The notes under the pieces were generated by a model. It saw nothing but the letters and a program-made list of their open reading frames with translations. It searched no databases and was not told where the DNA came from. From PFJX01 sp044227325 (GTDB lineage Bacteria > Pseudomonadota > Gammaproteobacteria > Burkholderiales > Thiobacillaceae), in the NCBI GenBank assembly GCA_044227325.1, contig JBGAFI010000018.1, positions 1-64,000 on the forward strand: a stretch of 64,000 nucleotides of DNA, read 5' to 3'. The stretch's first letter is position 1. Every line of letters begins with the position of its first letter. Below are positions 26,380-35,149 of the stretch, piece by piece. The position numbers and the translations under genes are program-made.

Positions 26380-27534
26380 ATGATGAAATCGATGACATCT
26401 TTCATCCCAGTCAACACACCTAATCTCTCCGAGCGGGAACGTGACTACCTGTTGGAATGCATCGACAGCGGGTGGATATCATCCGAGGGTCCGTTCATCA
26501 AGAGCTTCGAAGAGAAATTCTCCTCACGCTTGGGCCGGGAGCACGGTATCGCAGTGGCCAACGGTTCCGCAGCGCTCGACGTTGCCGTCGCCGCACTTGG
26601 AATCGGCCCAGGCGACGAGGTCATCATGCCCACCTTTACCATCATTTCGTGCCCCACGGCTGTGGTCCGGGCCGGTGCCTTACCCGTCTTGGTGGACAGC
26701 GATCCTGTCACATGGAACATGGATATCGGCCAGATCGAGGCCCGAATCACCCCCCGAACACGCGCCATCATGGTAGTCCACATATACGGACTGCCAGTGG
26801 ACATGGGGCCCGTGCTAGAACTTGCCAAGCGGTATAAGCTGTATGTCATTGAGGACGCCGCGCAGATGCATGGGCAGATCTGGGACGGCAAACCCTGCGG
26901 CAGCTTCGGACATATCAGCACCTTCAGCTTCTACCCCAACAAGCATGTGACCACCGGCGAGGGTGGCATGGTCGTCACGGACGACGCGGAATTGATGGAA
27001 AGAAGTCGACGATTACGCAATCTGTGTTTCATCCCCGAACGTCGCTTCGTGCACGAGGAGCTTGGCTGGAACTACCGTATGACCAGCATGCAGGCGGCGC
27101 TTGGTCTGGCTCAGCTGGAGCGGCTCGACGAGTTTGTAGGCCGGAAGCGCCGCATGGGTGCGCGGTATAACGAAATGTTGCGCGATATTCCAGGTCTCAT
27201 CCTGCCCCCAACCAGTTCAGCCCATGCCGAGAGCATCTATTGGGTATACGGGCTACTGGTGGACAGTGCACTGCCGTTCGAGGCCGATACCGTCATGCGC
27301 CAACTTGAGCATCGTGGTATTGGTTCGCGCCCCTTCTTCTGGCCCATTCACGAGCAACCGGTCTTCCTGAAAAAAGGCTGGTACACCGATGAGCACTATC
27401 CTGTAGCGGAGAATATGGCGCGGCGCGGGTTCTATCTGCCCAGCGGGCTCGCGCTTGAGGACGACCAACAAGATCGGGTCGCTGATGTTCTCCGCGGGGT
27501 CATGGCGGAACTCTTACACCCACGGACGGAATAA
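26380..27534 (+). CDS. DegT/DnrJ/EryC1-family aminotransferase, perosamine-synthase-like
   Basis: A 384-residue PLP-dependent sugar aminotransferase. The start FIPVNTPNLSERERDYL, then GWISSEGPFIKSFEEKF, NGSAALDVAVAALG and MPTFTIISC closely follow GDP-perosamine synthases. The aspartate of EDAAQMHG and the Schiff-base Lys188 in FYPNKHVTTGEGGM are intact. It would aminate C4 of a 4-keto-6-deoxy sugar, perhaps the GDP-linked product of an upstream gmd (outside the window) or a UDP sugar made by the WbpM-like enzyme. Only 3 bases separate it from wzy. Confidence 0.8.
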   Translation: MMKSMTSFIPVNTPNLSERERDYLLECIDSGWISSEGPFIKSFEEKFSSRLGREHGIAVANGSAALDVAVAALGIGPGDEVIMPTFTIISCPTAVVRAGALPVLVDSDPVTWNMDIGQIEARITPRTRAIMVVHIYGLPVDMGPVLELAKRYKLYVIEDAAQMHGQIWDGKPCGSFGHISTFSFYPNKHVTTGEGGMVVTDDAELMERSRRLRNLCFIPERRFVHEELGWNYRMTSMQAALGLAQLERLDEFVGRKRRMGARYNEMLRDIPGLILPPTSSAHAESIYWVYGLLVDSALPFEADTVMRQLEHRGIGSRPFFWPIHEQPVFLKKGWYTDEHYPVAENMARRGFYLPSGLALEDDQQDRVADVLRGVMAELLHPRTE

Positions 27535-27541
27535 TCAGGAC

Positions 27542-28309
27542 ATGGGCATTTTCGGCGTATATTCGAAATATTACGACCTACTATACCAAGACAAGGATTA
27601 CGTGGGTGAGGTCGCCTTCATCTCCGGGCTGCTGGAGGAAAATGCCCCCAACGGACATTCTGTCCTTGAGCTCGGGTGTGGAACGGGTAGGCATGCCGCC
27701 ATGCTGGCCGAGAAGGAATGGACCGTCCATGGCATCGACCTCAGCATGGATATGCTGGCTGCGGCACGAGAAAGAAAACGCTTGCTGCCACCCTCTATTG
27801 GTGACCGGCTCGATTTCTCTCTCGGTGACGTCCGTAATTTCAACACGGGAGAGCAATACGACGCTGTACTTGCTCTATTTCATGTGGTCAGCTACCAAAG
27901 CAGAAACGATGATGTATTGGCGATGTTCAAAACTGTTGCCAGTCACCTCAAACCTGGTGGTGTTTTTGTTTTTGATTACTGGTATGGTCCGGCAGTGCTG
28001 ACAGACCGTCCCGCCGTTAGGATTAAACGGATGCAGTCGGATGAGATTGAGATTATCCGACTGGCGGAGCCCGTCATGTATCCGAACGAGTCAGTAGTGG
28101 ATGTCAACTACCAGATATTCGTCCGAGAATTGTCGGGTGGGACAATAGATGTCCTGCGCGAAACCCACAGAATGCGCTACCTATTTCTGAATGAGATCGA
28201 GCTGCTATTGGGCGAAGCTGGACTGAAACACTCGCGGTCCTGCGAATGGCTCACAGGTAAATCGCCCAGCTGGGATACCTGGGGCATCTGTAGCATCGCC
28301 TTGAAATGA
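27542..28309 (+). CDS. SAM-dependent methyltransferase (class I)
   Basis: A 255-residue methyltransferase. VLELGCGTGRHAAMLAEKEW is motif I, followed by GIDLSMDMLAAARER for the acidic loop and DAVLALFHVVSY for motif IV. The N-terminal GIFGVYSKYYDLLYQDKDY is a common lid segment in polysaccharide-locus methyltransferases. It probably methylates a sugar hydroxyl or amino group, on a nucleotide sugar or the lipid-linked chain; the target is unknown. No clear ribosome site is visible before 27542; earlier in-frame codons fall inside the aminotransferase gene. Overlaps the next gene by four bases. Confidence 0.75.
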   Translation: MGIFGVYSKYYDLLYQDKDYVGEVAFISGLLEENAPNGHSVLELGCGTGRHAAMLAEKEWTVHGIDLSMDMLAAARERKRLLPPSIGDRLDFSLGDVRNFNTGEQYDAVLALFHVVSYQSRNDDVLAMFKTVASHLKPGGVFVFDYWYGPAVLTDRPAVRIKRMQSDEIEIIRLAEPVMYPNESVVDVNYQIFVRELSGGTIDVLRETHRMRYLFLNEIELLLGEAGLKHSRSCEWLTGKSPSWDTWGICSIALK

Positions 28310-29481
28310 AACGTATAGGCCTGTTTCTGGGAGTTCAGCCTCACGCTGGCGGGATGTTCCAGTATGCGCAATCCTTACTTGATGCACTTCGCGCCCTGCC
28401 TGATGAGGAATACCAAGTTCAAATTGCCTACCTAGGGGCAGACTGGGAGCGTGTTCTATCAAACTATCCCTTTTCAGCCAAACTGGTGCCTCTTGGGGGC
28501 TTTGGTCAATTTCTTGCTACCGCCTGCATGGCGGCACGATTGCCCGCTACTGTGGTTAGATTGGCATTTTCATCGATTAACCCTATCGCCAGATGTTTGG
28601 AGAAACTCGCCTGCGACATCTGGTTATTTCCCGCCCAGGACGCTGTTGCCTTCCAACTCCGCCTCCCGGTATTAGTCACAATTCACGACCTTATGCACCG
28701 CTATGAGCCGCATTTTGTAGAGGTGGTCAAGGGCAGTCGCTACCTGATTCGGGAGCATAGATTTCGTAATCTTGCGAAATGGTCTAAAGGCATATTAGTG
28801 GATTCCGAGGTGGGGCGGCTTCACGTTGCCGATTCATACGGTGTGCCCCGAGATAAAATTTTCCCTTTGCCCTATGTTCCTAGCATCAGTACTTGCGTCC
28901 TATCCCCGGATGGGGATTTCGACGCCAAATATTCGTTACCCAAAAAATTCATTTTCTATCCGGCGCAATTCTGGGCACATAAAAATCATGCCGCTCTTAT
29001 TCGTGCAGCAGCAGCGGCCCGCTCCCATTGCCCAGATATCAACCTGGTATTTACAGGGGCGCTGCGGCACGAATATGCCAATATTTTTACGCTAGCAAAA
29101 AACTTTGACATGCTTGAGCGGGTTACTTTTTGTGGATATGTGCCAGATGCAGACCTTCCAGGCTTCTACAGCAAGGCTCGTGCAATGGTCATGCCAACCT
29201 TTTTCGGTCCCACCAACATTCCCCCCCTCGAGGCTTTTGTGCATTCTTGTCCGGTAGCTGTTTCTAATATCTACGGCATGCCTGAGCAGTTGGGCGATGC
29301 AGCTTTATACTTCGACCCGAGATCGGTTGACTCCATTTCCTTTGTTCTGGAGCGTCTTTGGTTGGATGATTCTTTATGTGAAATATTGAAATCAAATGGA
29401 AAGCATCGGCTGGAGGCGTGGAATATGGGGCATTATTCCGATAAACTTAAGAACATAATTGATAGCTTGCTGGATAATTGA
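28306..29481 (+). CDS. GT4-family glycosyltransferase
   Basis: A 391-residue GT-B transferase. It has GLFLGVQPHAGGMFQYAQSLLDAL at the N-terminus, TIHDLMHRYEP in mid-protein, the linker FIFYPAQFWAHKNHAALI, and the donor-site region MVMPTFFGPTNIPPLEAF containing the family glutamate in the EX7E-type segment. It should add one sugar of the repeat unit. The gene marks the beginning of a distinctly AT-richer block that runs to about 31340. The start is in an ATGA overlap with the methyltransferase. Confidence 0.8.
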   Translation: MKRIGLFLGVQPHAGGMFQYAQSLLDALRALPDEEYQVQIAYLGADWERVLSNYPFSAKLVPLGGFGQFLATACMAARLPATVVRLAFSSINPIARCLEKLACDIWLFPAQDAVAFQLRLPVLVTIHDLMHRYEPHFVEVVKGSRYLIREHRFRNLAKWSKGILVDSEVGRLHVADSYGVPRDKIFPLPYVPSISTCVLSPDGDFDAKYSLPKKFIFYPAQFWAHKNHAALIRAAAAARSHCPDINLVFTGALRHEYANIFTLAKNFDMLERVTFCGYVPDADLPGFYSKARAMVMPTFFGPTNIPPLEAFVHSCPVAVSNIYGMPEQLGDAALYFDPRSVDSISFVLERLWLDDSLCEILKSNGKHRLEAWNMGHYSDKLKNIIDSLLDN

Positions 29482-29508
29482 CATTATTTGCGGAGTAGAG
29501 GTTTTATT

Positions 29509-30258
29509 TTGAAAATCTCAATCATTACTGTGGTGTACAATCGGGCAAACACCATTTCTCGCGCAATTCAGAGTGTCAGAGGGCAGGGATATTCTAGTAT
29601 TGAGCATATTATTATTGATGGGGGATCAAGTGATGGCACACTTGAGAAAATACATGCCTCTAAGAGTGAGGATGCAATTCTTGTCAGCGAGCGGGATGCG
29701 GGAATTTATGATGCGATAAACAAGGGCTTAGGCCTGGCTACTGGAGATGTTATTGGTTTTCTTCATTCGGACGACGTTTTTTCAGATGACCGTGTTCTTT
29801 TTGAAATTTGCGAGCAATTTATTGATGCTGCGGTTGATGCTGTTTATGGGGATGTGTCTTTTTTCTCACCTCGTGACCCTGGGAAAGTGGTTCGCCGCTA
29901 TCGTTCATCAAGATTTAAACCATCCCTTCTAGGGTGGGGGTGGATGCCAGCGCATACGGCACTGTTTTTGCGAAAAAAAATATATGATAGGTTTGGTGTG
30001 TATAGGACCGATTATAGTATTGCGTCTGATTTTGAATTTATTTGCCGTATTTTCCATGGCGGAGACTTGCAGGCAAGATATCTTCCGCGTGTTTTGGTGA
30101 ATATGCAAAAGGGCGGTTTAAGTACTGCTGGGTTGAGTAGCACCTTGTTGATTAACATAGAGATGGTTAGGGCGTGCCGTGAAAATAATATTCAAACAAG
30201 CTGGCTTAAAATGTTATCAAGATTTTTTGTAAAAATATTTGAGTTTGTGGTGCGTTGA
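29509..30258 (+). CDS. GT2-family glycosyltransferase
   Basis: A 249-residue inverting GT-A transferase. KISIITVVYNRANTISRAIQSV is the nucleotide-binding start, IIDGGSSDGT and VSERDAGIYDAINKG follow, and GFLHSDDVF contains the metal-binding acidic pair. These features are typical of GT2 enzymes such as WcaA/WbbD types. The preferred start is TTG at 29509, preceded by TAGAGG at good spacing. A TTG at 29488 is also in frame but lacks a site. This is one of the most AT-rich genes in the window, a sign of recent transfer. Confidence 0.78.
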   Translation: MKISIITVVYNRANTISRAIQSVRGQGYSSIEHIIIDGGSSDGTLEKIHASKSEDAILVSERDAGIYDAINKGLGLATGDVIGFLHSDDVFSDDRVLFEICEQFIDAAVDAVYGDVSFFSPRDPGKVVRRYRSSRFKPSLLGWGWMPAHTALFLRKKIYDRFGVYRTDYSIASDFEFICRIFHGGDLQARYLPRVLVNMQKGGLSTAGLSSTLLINIEMVRACRENNIQTSWLKMLSRFFVKIFEFVVR

Positions 30259-30292
30259 CCTTGTAATTGCCAAGCTCCGGCAGGAGCGGCAT

Positions 30293-30379
30293 ATGGCGCC
30301 ATTCATAACTCGCTTATTTAAAAGATATCGAAATATCTTCTTGGTGCTACAAAAATGGGTGGTATGTCGGCTGTCATGA
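30293..30379 (+). CDS. Possible 28-residue small protein in the gap after the GT2 gene
   Basis: ATG at 30293 is preceded by AGGAG with six bases spacing, a better ribosome site than those of most neighbours. The frame runs 28 codons (MAPFITRLFKRYRNIF...) to a TGA. The product is basic with one short hydrophobic patch. It has no family resemblance I recognise. It may be a small protein, a leader, or the tail of a decayed gene. Within it, 30322-30339 forms a seven-base-pair hairpin with a CGAA loop. Confidence 0.22.
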   Translation: MAPFITRLFKRYRNIFLVLQKWVVCRLS

Positions 30380-30408
30380 TGAGTTTGTTGCTTACAAATG
30401 AATGAACA

Positions 30409-31338
30409 ATGTTGACCAGAATATGCGTGACTGGGGCGAATGGCTTCATAGGCGGTGCCTTGTGCTCAAGTTTAAATAGTGCAGGCTATAAGGTCGTTAG
30501 AGCCGTCAGAACCGCACTAGTCCCAAGTGAAACTGAGGTCGGCAATATATCAGGCGCTACTAATTGGGTCGGTGCATTAACCGGGTGTGCCACGGTGGTG
30601 CACCTTGCTGCACGGGTGCATGTGATGAGAGATTCGGTGGTCAATCCACATGATATATTTCGTGAGATAAATGTTGAGGGAACTCTCCATTTGGCTAGTC
30701 AAGCTGCGTTATTGGGTGTACGCCGATTTGTGTACTTGTCCAGCATTAAGGTTAACGGAGAGGGGCGTCAAGAACCATATGGAAGGAACGATCAGCCCCT
30801 ACCACAGAACCCTTATGCAGTATCAAAGTGGGAAGCGGAAATTGGATTGCAGGAAATTGCTTCAAAGACTGGTATGGAAGTGGTTATTCTGCGTCCACCT
30901 CTTGTTTACGGCCCCGGTGTGAGGGCCAACTTTGCGCGGCTGATTAGGTTGGTAAGTCTCGGCGTTCCGCTACCCTTCGGCCAAATTACTAACCGGCGCA
31001 GTTTGCTATTTTTAGGCAATCTCGTGGATGCCATTTATTTGTGTCTCTCGCACCCATTAGCGGCCAATCGTACCTACTTATTGTCGGATGGTGAGGATGT
31101 TTCTACCCCAGATTTGGTGCGCAGGCTAGCCATAAGCATGGGCAAGCCGTGTCGTCTACTGCCTGTGCCAGCTAGTTTGTTCACTCAGATGGGGCGGGTT
31201 TTTCGCAAGGAGCTTGAAGTGAAACGCTTGCTTGGTTCATTGACTGTAGATAACTCGGCCATTCAGAACGAATTGGGTTGGAAACCACCCTATACCTTGG
31301 ATCAAGGGTTGGTGTTAACCGTCAATAAGCATATTTAG
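30409..31338 (+). CDS. wbpV: NAD-dependent epimerase/reductase, WbpV-like
   Basis: A 309-residue extended SDR: VTGANGFIGGALC at the N-terminus, VVHLAARVHVM, YLSSIKVNGEG, and the catalytic YAVSK motif. The RVHVM and SIKVNGE segments are characteristic of the WbpV/WbpK/WbjF group, which reduce or epimerise the 4-keto group of UDP-4-keto-6-deoxy-HexNAc to give UDP-QuiNAc or UDP-FucNAc. The order wbpV-wbpL-wbpM at the distal end of O-antigen loci is well known in Pseudomonas and is reproduced here. The ribosome site is weak. Confidence 0.78.
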   Translation: MLTRICVTGANGFIGGALCSSLNSAGYKVVRAVRTALVPSETEVGNISGATNWVGALTGCATVVHLAARVHVMRDSVVNPHDIFREINVEGTLHLASQAALLGVRRFVYLSSIKVNGEGRQEPYGRNDQPLPQNPYAVSKWEAEIGLQEIASKTGMEVVILRPPLVYGPGVRANFARLIRLVSLGVPLPFGQITNRRSLLFLGNLVDAIYLCLSHPLAANRTYLLSDGEDVSTPDLVRRLAISMGKPCRLLPVPASLFTQMGRVFRKELEVKRLLGSLTVDNSAIQNELGWKPPYTLDQGLVLTVNKHI

Positions 31339-31353
31339 GGAGCTGTGTCGACC

Positions 31354-32331
31354 ATGGATTTTGTCTTCATGGTTATTGGCAGTTCGCTGCTGTCTGGGTT
31401 GACCAGCGGCTTATCGTTAGTCTTAATGTTCCGCTGGCGAAGATTATTCCCTCTTGATATTCCAAATAATCGCTCATTGCATTCTTCGCCCACCCCCCGC
31501 ATCGGAGGCCTGGGTATATTATTCGGTGTCGCTATGAGCAGCATAATTTTCTTTCCAGATAACTTGCAGGCCTTGCTGCTGCCTGCAGGCTGTTTGGTAA
31601 TGATTTCTCTGGTCGACGATTATTTTGATCTCGCCGCGCGCTGGCGATTTTTGACTCATTTGTTTTCCGCTGGCCTATTTATCGCGCTACTGCCTTCGAT
31701 TGACTTTTTATTGATTCCGCTTGTTTTCTTCGCCTTGGGATGGATGACCAATCTTTACAACTTTATGGATGGAGCCGACGGGTTGGCAGGTGGAATGGCA
31801 CTATTCGGTTTTGGCGTTTATGGCTTTCTCGCTTGGGTGGCTGGCGATGTTGGGCTTGCTGCGTTTAGTGTATCTATAGCGGCTGCGGCAACAGGCTTTC
31901 TGGCCCACAACTTCCCACCCTCGCGCTTATTTATGGGGGATACCGGATCTGTGCCACTAGGCTTTCTCTCCGCCGCATTAGGTGTCCTAGGATGGCAACG
32001 CGGACTCTGGTCCTGGACACTACCGGTTCTGGTGTTTTCGCCATTTATTGTCGATGCCAGTGTGACCCTGCTTCGCCGTGCTCTACATAAGGAGAGCATC
32101 TGGCGTGCCCACCGTGGCCATTATTACCAGCGCTTGGTGCGTATGGGCTGGAGCCATAGGCGTTTAGCACTTGGTGAATATACTTTAATGTCAGGCACTG
32201 CACTTTCAGGCGTGATGATAGTGCTGGAGCCAGATTGGCAAATTTCAATCTTTGCCATCTGGATATTAATTTATCTTTTTATCATGCTAACTATTGATAA
32301 GCAGTGGAGGTATTTTTCACATGAAGTTTAG
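31354..32331 (+). CDS. wbpL: Undecaprenyl-phosphate sugar-1-phosphate transferase, WbpL/WecA (MraY) family
   Basis: A 325-residue polytopic membrane enzyme. It has the family aspartates in SLVDDYFDLAARWRF, NFMDGADGLAGG and FMGDTGSVPLG, and ends its catalytic loops with HRGHYYQRLVRMGWSHR. WbpL-type enzymes transfer HexNAc-1-phosphate, often QuiNAc or FucNAc, to undecaprenyl phosphate and so start the repeat unit. A GTG at 31345 is in frame, but the GGGAG sequence upstream is better spaced for ATG at 31354. It overlaps wbpM by 11 bases. Confidence 0.83.
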   Translation: MDFVFMVIGSSLLSGLTSGLSLVLMFRWRRLFPLDIPNNRSLHSSPTPRIGGLGILFGVAMSSIIFFPDNLQALLLPAGCLVMISLVDDYFDLAARWRFLTHLFSAGLFIALLPSIDFLLIPLVFFALGWMTNLYNFMDGADGLAGGMALFGFGVYGFLAWVAGDVGLAAFSVSIAAAATGFLAHNFPPSRLFMGDTGSVPLGFLSAALGVLGWQRGLWSWTLPVLVFSPFIVDASVTLLRRALHKESIWRAHRGHYYQRLVRMGWSHRRLALGEYTLMSGTALSGVMIVLEPDWQISIFAIWILIYLFIMLTIDKQWRYFSHEV

Positions 32332-34144
32332 TGGTCGCACTGCGTTTGTGGTTATGCACGACTTGGCTGCAGGAGCACTTGCATGGATTGGCGCTTATTG
32401 GCTTCGCTTCAACCTGTGGGTACCCCCAGAATTCGCACAGGCCGGGCTGGGTACTCTAGTTTGGGTCATTCCTCTCGAGGCGCTGATCTTCTGGTATTTC
32501 GGCTTGTATCGCGGAATTTGGCGCTTTGCCAGCCTACCGGACCTCAAGCGTATCCTGAAAGCAGTGGCGGTGGTGGCTGTGTCCGTGCCCTTGTCTCTAG
32601 TGTTGTTCCGCATTCAGTCGGTGGTGCCGCGCAGTGTTCTGCTGCTCAATCCCGCTCTATTGCTACTCATTATGGGGGGGAGCCGATTCCTGTTTCGCGC
32701 CTGGAAGGACCACAGAATGGCGGGATTGTTCCGTGCTACAAGTCCTGTATTGGTGCTGGGGGCTGGCTTGGCAGCCGATTACCTGTTACGCGAACTTGCA
32801 CGGCAGCGCTCGGGCTATTGCGCCGTTGGCTTGCTTGATGACGACCCGGCTAAGTTCGGGAGGCTTATGCATGGTGTGGAAGTGCTGGGCACGCTGGATG
32901 ATATTGAATCCGCCGCTAGAGAAGCTGCGGTCGCAGATGTCATACTCGCCATCCCTTCCTCCTCTCACAGCCAGCGTAAGGCCATTGCTGAACGTTGTGC
33001 TAATGCTGGGCTAAACCTTTTAATACTGCCATCCCTTCAGGACATCATGGACGGCCGGGTAAATGTGGCAGAAGTCCGGAAAGTTGAACTCGACGATCTC
33101 CTAGGCCGCGATTCTGTGAGTCTTGATAACGCAGGTTTGTCCGAATGCCTATCGGGGAGGACAGTGATGGTAACTGGTGCGGGAGGCTCGATAGGTTCGG
33201 AATTATGCAGGCAGATTGCCCGTTTCAAACCTTCTTGCTTGGTCTTGTTTGAATTGTGCGAATTTTCCCTCTATCAACTTGAACAGGAGTTCCTAGATTG
33301 CTGTCCAAACCAAATTATTGCCTGTGTTGTGGGGAATGTTTGTGACAGTTCAAGGGTATCCGAAGTGGTCGATAGATTCAAGCCCGCCGTCATCTACCAT
33401 GCTGCTGCGTACAAGCACGTGCCAATGATGGAGCAAGGTAATGCATTGCAGGCGCTCAGAAACAACGTTATGGGAACCTGGGTGGTGGCGAAGGCTGCGT
33501 TGGACAACGGTACGGAAAAATTCGTAATGGTCTCAACAGACAAGGCCGTGAATCCTACCAATGTCATGGGGGCTTCGAAAAGGCTTGCTGAAATGGTGTG
33601 TCAGGCATTGCATGGCTCTGTGACCAGATACATTTCAGTGCGTTTCGGAAATGTGCTTGGCTCTTCCGGTAGTGTAATTCCCAAGTTCCAGAAACAGATT
33701 GAGGCTGGTGGGCCGGTGACAGTGACCCACCCCGACATCACGCGCTATTTTATGTCCATCCCAGAAGCAGCCCAATTGGTGCTCCAGGCAGGATTAATGG
33801 GACAGGGTGGTGAGATTTTTGTGCTTGATATGGGTGAGCCAGTCAAGATTACTGATCTCGCTCGCTTGATGATCAGCCTCTCTGGTAAACGTGAGGACGA
33901 GATTTCAATAGAATTTACCGGCCTGCGACCCGGTGAGAAGCTATTTGAGGAATTACTCGCGGATGCCGAATCCACTTTACCAACCCCGCATAGCAAACTG
34001 AGGGTTGCTCGCGCCCGACAGCAAAACGCGGCGGAGGTGGCGTATATGCTGGATTGGATATCGGCAACACCGGTATCGGACGATGACGAGGTTAGAAATA
34101 AACTCAAAGAATGGGTGCCCGAGTATTGCCCTGCTAAGAACTGA
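32321..34144 (+). CDS. wbpM: Membrane-anchored UDP-GlcNAc 4,6-dehydratase, WbpM/CapD family
   Basis: A 607-residue protein of full family length. The first 130 residues hold about four membrane segments, followed by a CoA-binding-like Rossmann domain (VLVLGAGLAADYLL) and a C-terminal dehydratase domain that starts near residue 283 (VTGAGGSIGSELCRQI) and carries the active-site region STDKAVNPTNVMGASKR. It makes UDP-4-keto-6-deoxy-GlcNAc for the WbpV-like enzyme and possibly for aminotransferases. The start is chosen for GGAGG ten bases upstream. It is the last gene of the polysaccharide locus; the following gene converges 11 bases away. Confidence 0.88.
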   Translation: MKFSGRTAFVVMHDLAAGALAWIGAYWLRFNLWVPPEFAQAGLGTLVWVIPLEALIFWYFGLYRGIWRFASLPDLKRILKAVAVVAVSVPLSLVLFRIQSVVPRSVLLLNPALLLLIMGGSRFLFRAWKDHRMAGLFRATSPVLVLGAGLAADYLLRELARQRSGYCAVGLLDDDPAKFGRLMHGVEVLGTLDDIESAAREAAVADVILAIPSSSHSQRKAIAERCANAGLNLLILPSLQDIMDGRVNVAEVRKVELDDLLGRDSVSLDNAGLSECLSGRTVMVTGAGGSIGSELCRQIARFKPSCLVLFELCEFSLYQLEQEFLDCCPNQIIACVVGNVCDSSRVSEVVDRFKPAVIYHAAAYKHVPMMEQGNALQALRNNVMGTWVVAKAALDNGTEKFVMVSTDKAVNPTNVMGASKRLAEMVCQALHGSVTRYISVRFGNVLGSSGSVIPKFQKQIEAGGPVTVTHPDITRYFMSIPEAAQLVLQAGLMGQGGEIFVLDMGEPVKITDLARLMISLSGKREDEISIEFTGLRPGEKLFEELLADAESTLPTPHSKLRVARARQQNAAEVAYMLDWISATPVSDDDEVRNKLKEWVPEYCPAKN

Positions 34145-34155
34145 CCGTTTGGTGA

Positions 34156-35124
34156 TCAGTTGGCATGTCCTTCCCGTTCGATTATCCTTGCTGCTACCAA
34201 TCCTTGGGCGATGGCGGTGAGCACGGAGGGCTGGGGTGTATCAGTGATGTCGCCTGCGGCATAGATGCGGGGAGTCGAGGTACGTTGCCAGCTGTCCACG
34301 TGAACGTGGCCATTGGCGGTCATGTCAGGCCGCAGATGGGGAGACAGGTGCTCCAGCAAGTCGGTGTTGGGACGATAGCCGAACATAACCAGCAGCCACT
34401 GAAATTCCTGCTGTTTCCCGGGCCATTCCACTCGGATGCACGCGTTGTCCCCAGTAAGCCGTGTGGGAACGCAATGGTCGCGCAGCTCGATTTCCGGCCG
34501 TTCCGCACAAGAAGCGAGGAAAGCGGCGCGCGCGGAGATGGCCGCGCGGGCGCATACCAAGACCCGGTTGCCCAGTTCCGCCAGGAACAGCGCATGGTCA
34601 AGGGCGTTGTCGCCGCCGCCGAGTATCAGCACATTTTCGTTCCGAATGCCGTCCCGGATGGTGTGGGAGAGTGGACCGATGATGACCTTGCTGCTTGCTC
34701 GGGCGAGCTTTTCGAGCTCGGGTGTCGCGTAAGGTTGCATGCCGGTGGCCAGGACGACGGCATCGGCATTGAGGGATTTCGATCCGCCATCCGGGACGGC
34801 AAGGGTGAGAGTGAAACCGGGGCCATGCTTCTCCACCCGTGCCACCTCGGTTCGGTACAGCGTGGATATGGGCAGACTTGCATAGTGCTCCGCCATGCGC
34901 CGGGTCATATCTTCGCCTGATTCACCGGGCGAACCCAGCATCCACAGATTGGGATGGAAATTGGTGCGCTGGGCGCCGCCCACGTGGTCCGTGCGTTCGA
35001 TGACGATGGGGGTCAGTCCGAAGGACAGGCAGGCGTTCGCGCAGGACATGCCGGCGGGGCCACCGCCGATGATGGCGACTGTGAGGGAGTCAGAGCTGGA
35101 GGTGGGGCGCGGGTCCGTTATCAT
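34156..35124 (-). CDS. FAD-dependent NAD(P)-disulfide oxidoreductase-like protein
   Basis: A 322-residue two-dinucleotide-fold flavoprotein. VAIIGGGPAGMSCANACL is the FAD-binding motif, VLILGGGDNALDHALFLAELG the NAD(P) motif, and IYAAGDITDTPQP the C-terminal FAD contact. It has thioredoxin-reductase length but no CxxC redox pair, so it resembles ferredoxin/flavodoxin-NADP reductases of the TrxR-like type. The start at 35124 is chosen because a longer frame would run into the divergent methyltransferase gene. It ends against wbpM in convergent orientation with no visible terminator between. Confidence 0.72.
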   Translation of the reverse strand: MITDPRPTSSSDSLTVAIIGGGPAGMSCANACLSFGLTPIVIERTDHVGGAQRTNFHPNLWMLGSPGESGEDMTRRMAEHYASLPISTLYRTEVARVEKHGPGFTLTLAVPDGGSKSLNADAVVLATGMQPYATPELEKLARASSKVIIGPLSHTIRDGIRNENVLILGGGDNALDHALFLAELGNRVLVCARAAISARAAFLASCAERPEIELRDHCVPTRLTGDNACIRVEWPGKQQEFQWLLVMFGYRPNTDLLEHLSPHLRPDMTANGHVHVDSWQRTSTPRIYAAGDITDTPQPSVLTAIAQGLVAARIIEREGHAN

Positions 35125-35149
35125 CGCCGGCAAAACTAGCACAGCCGAC

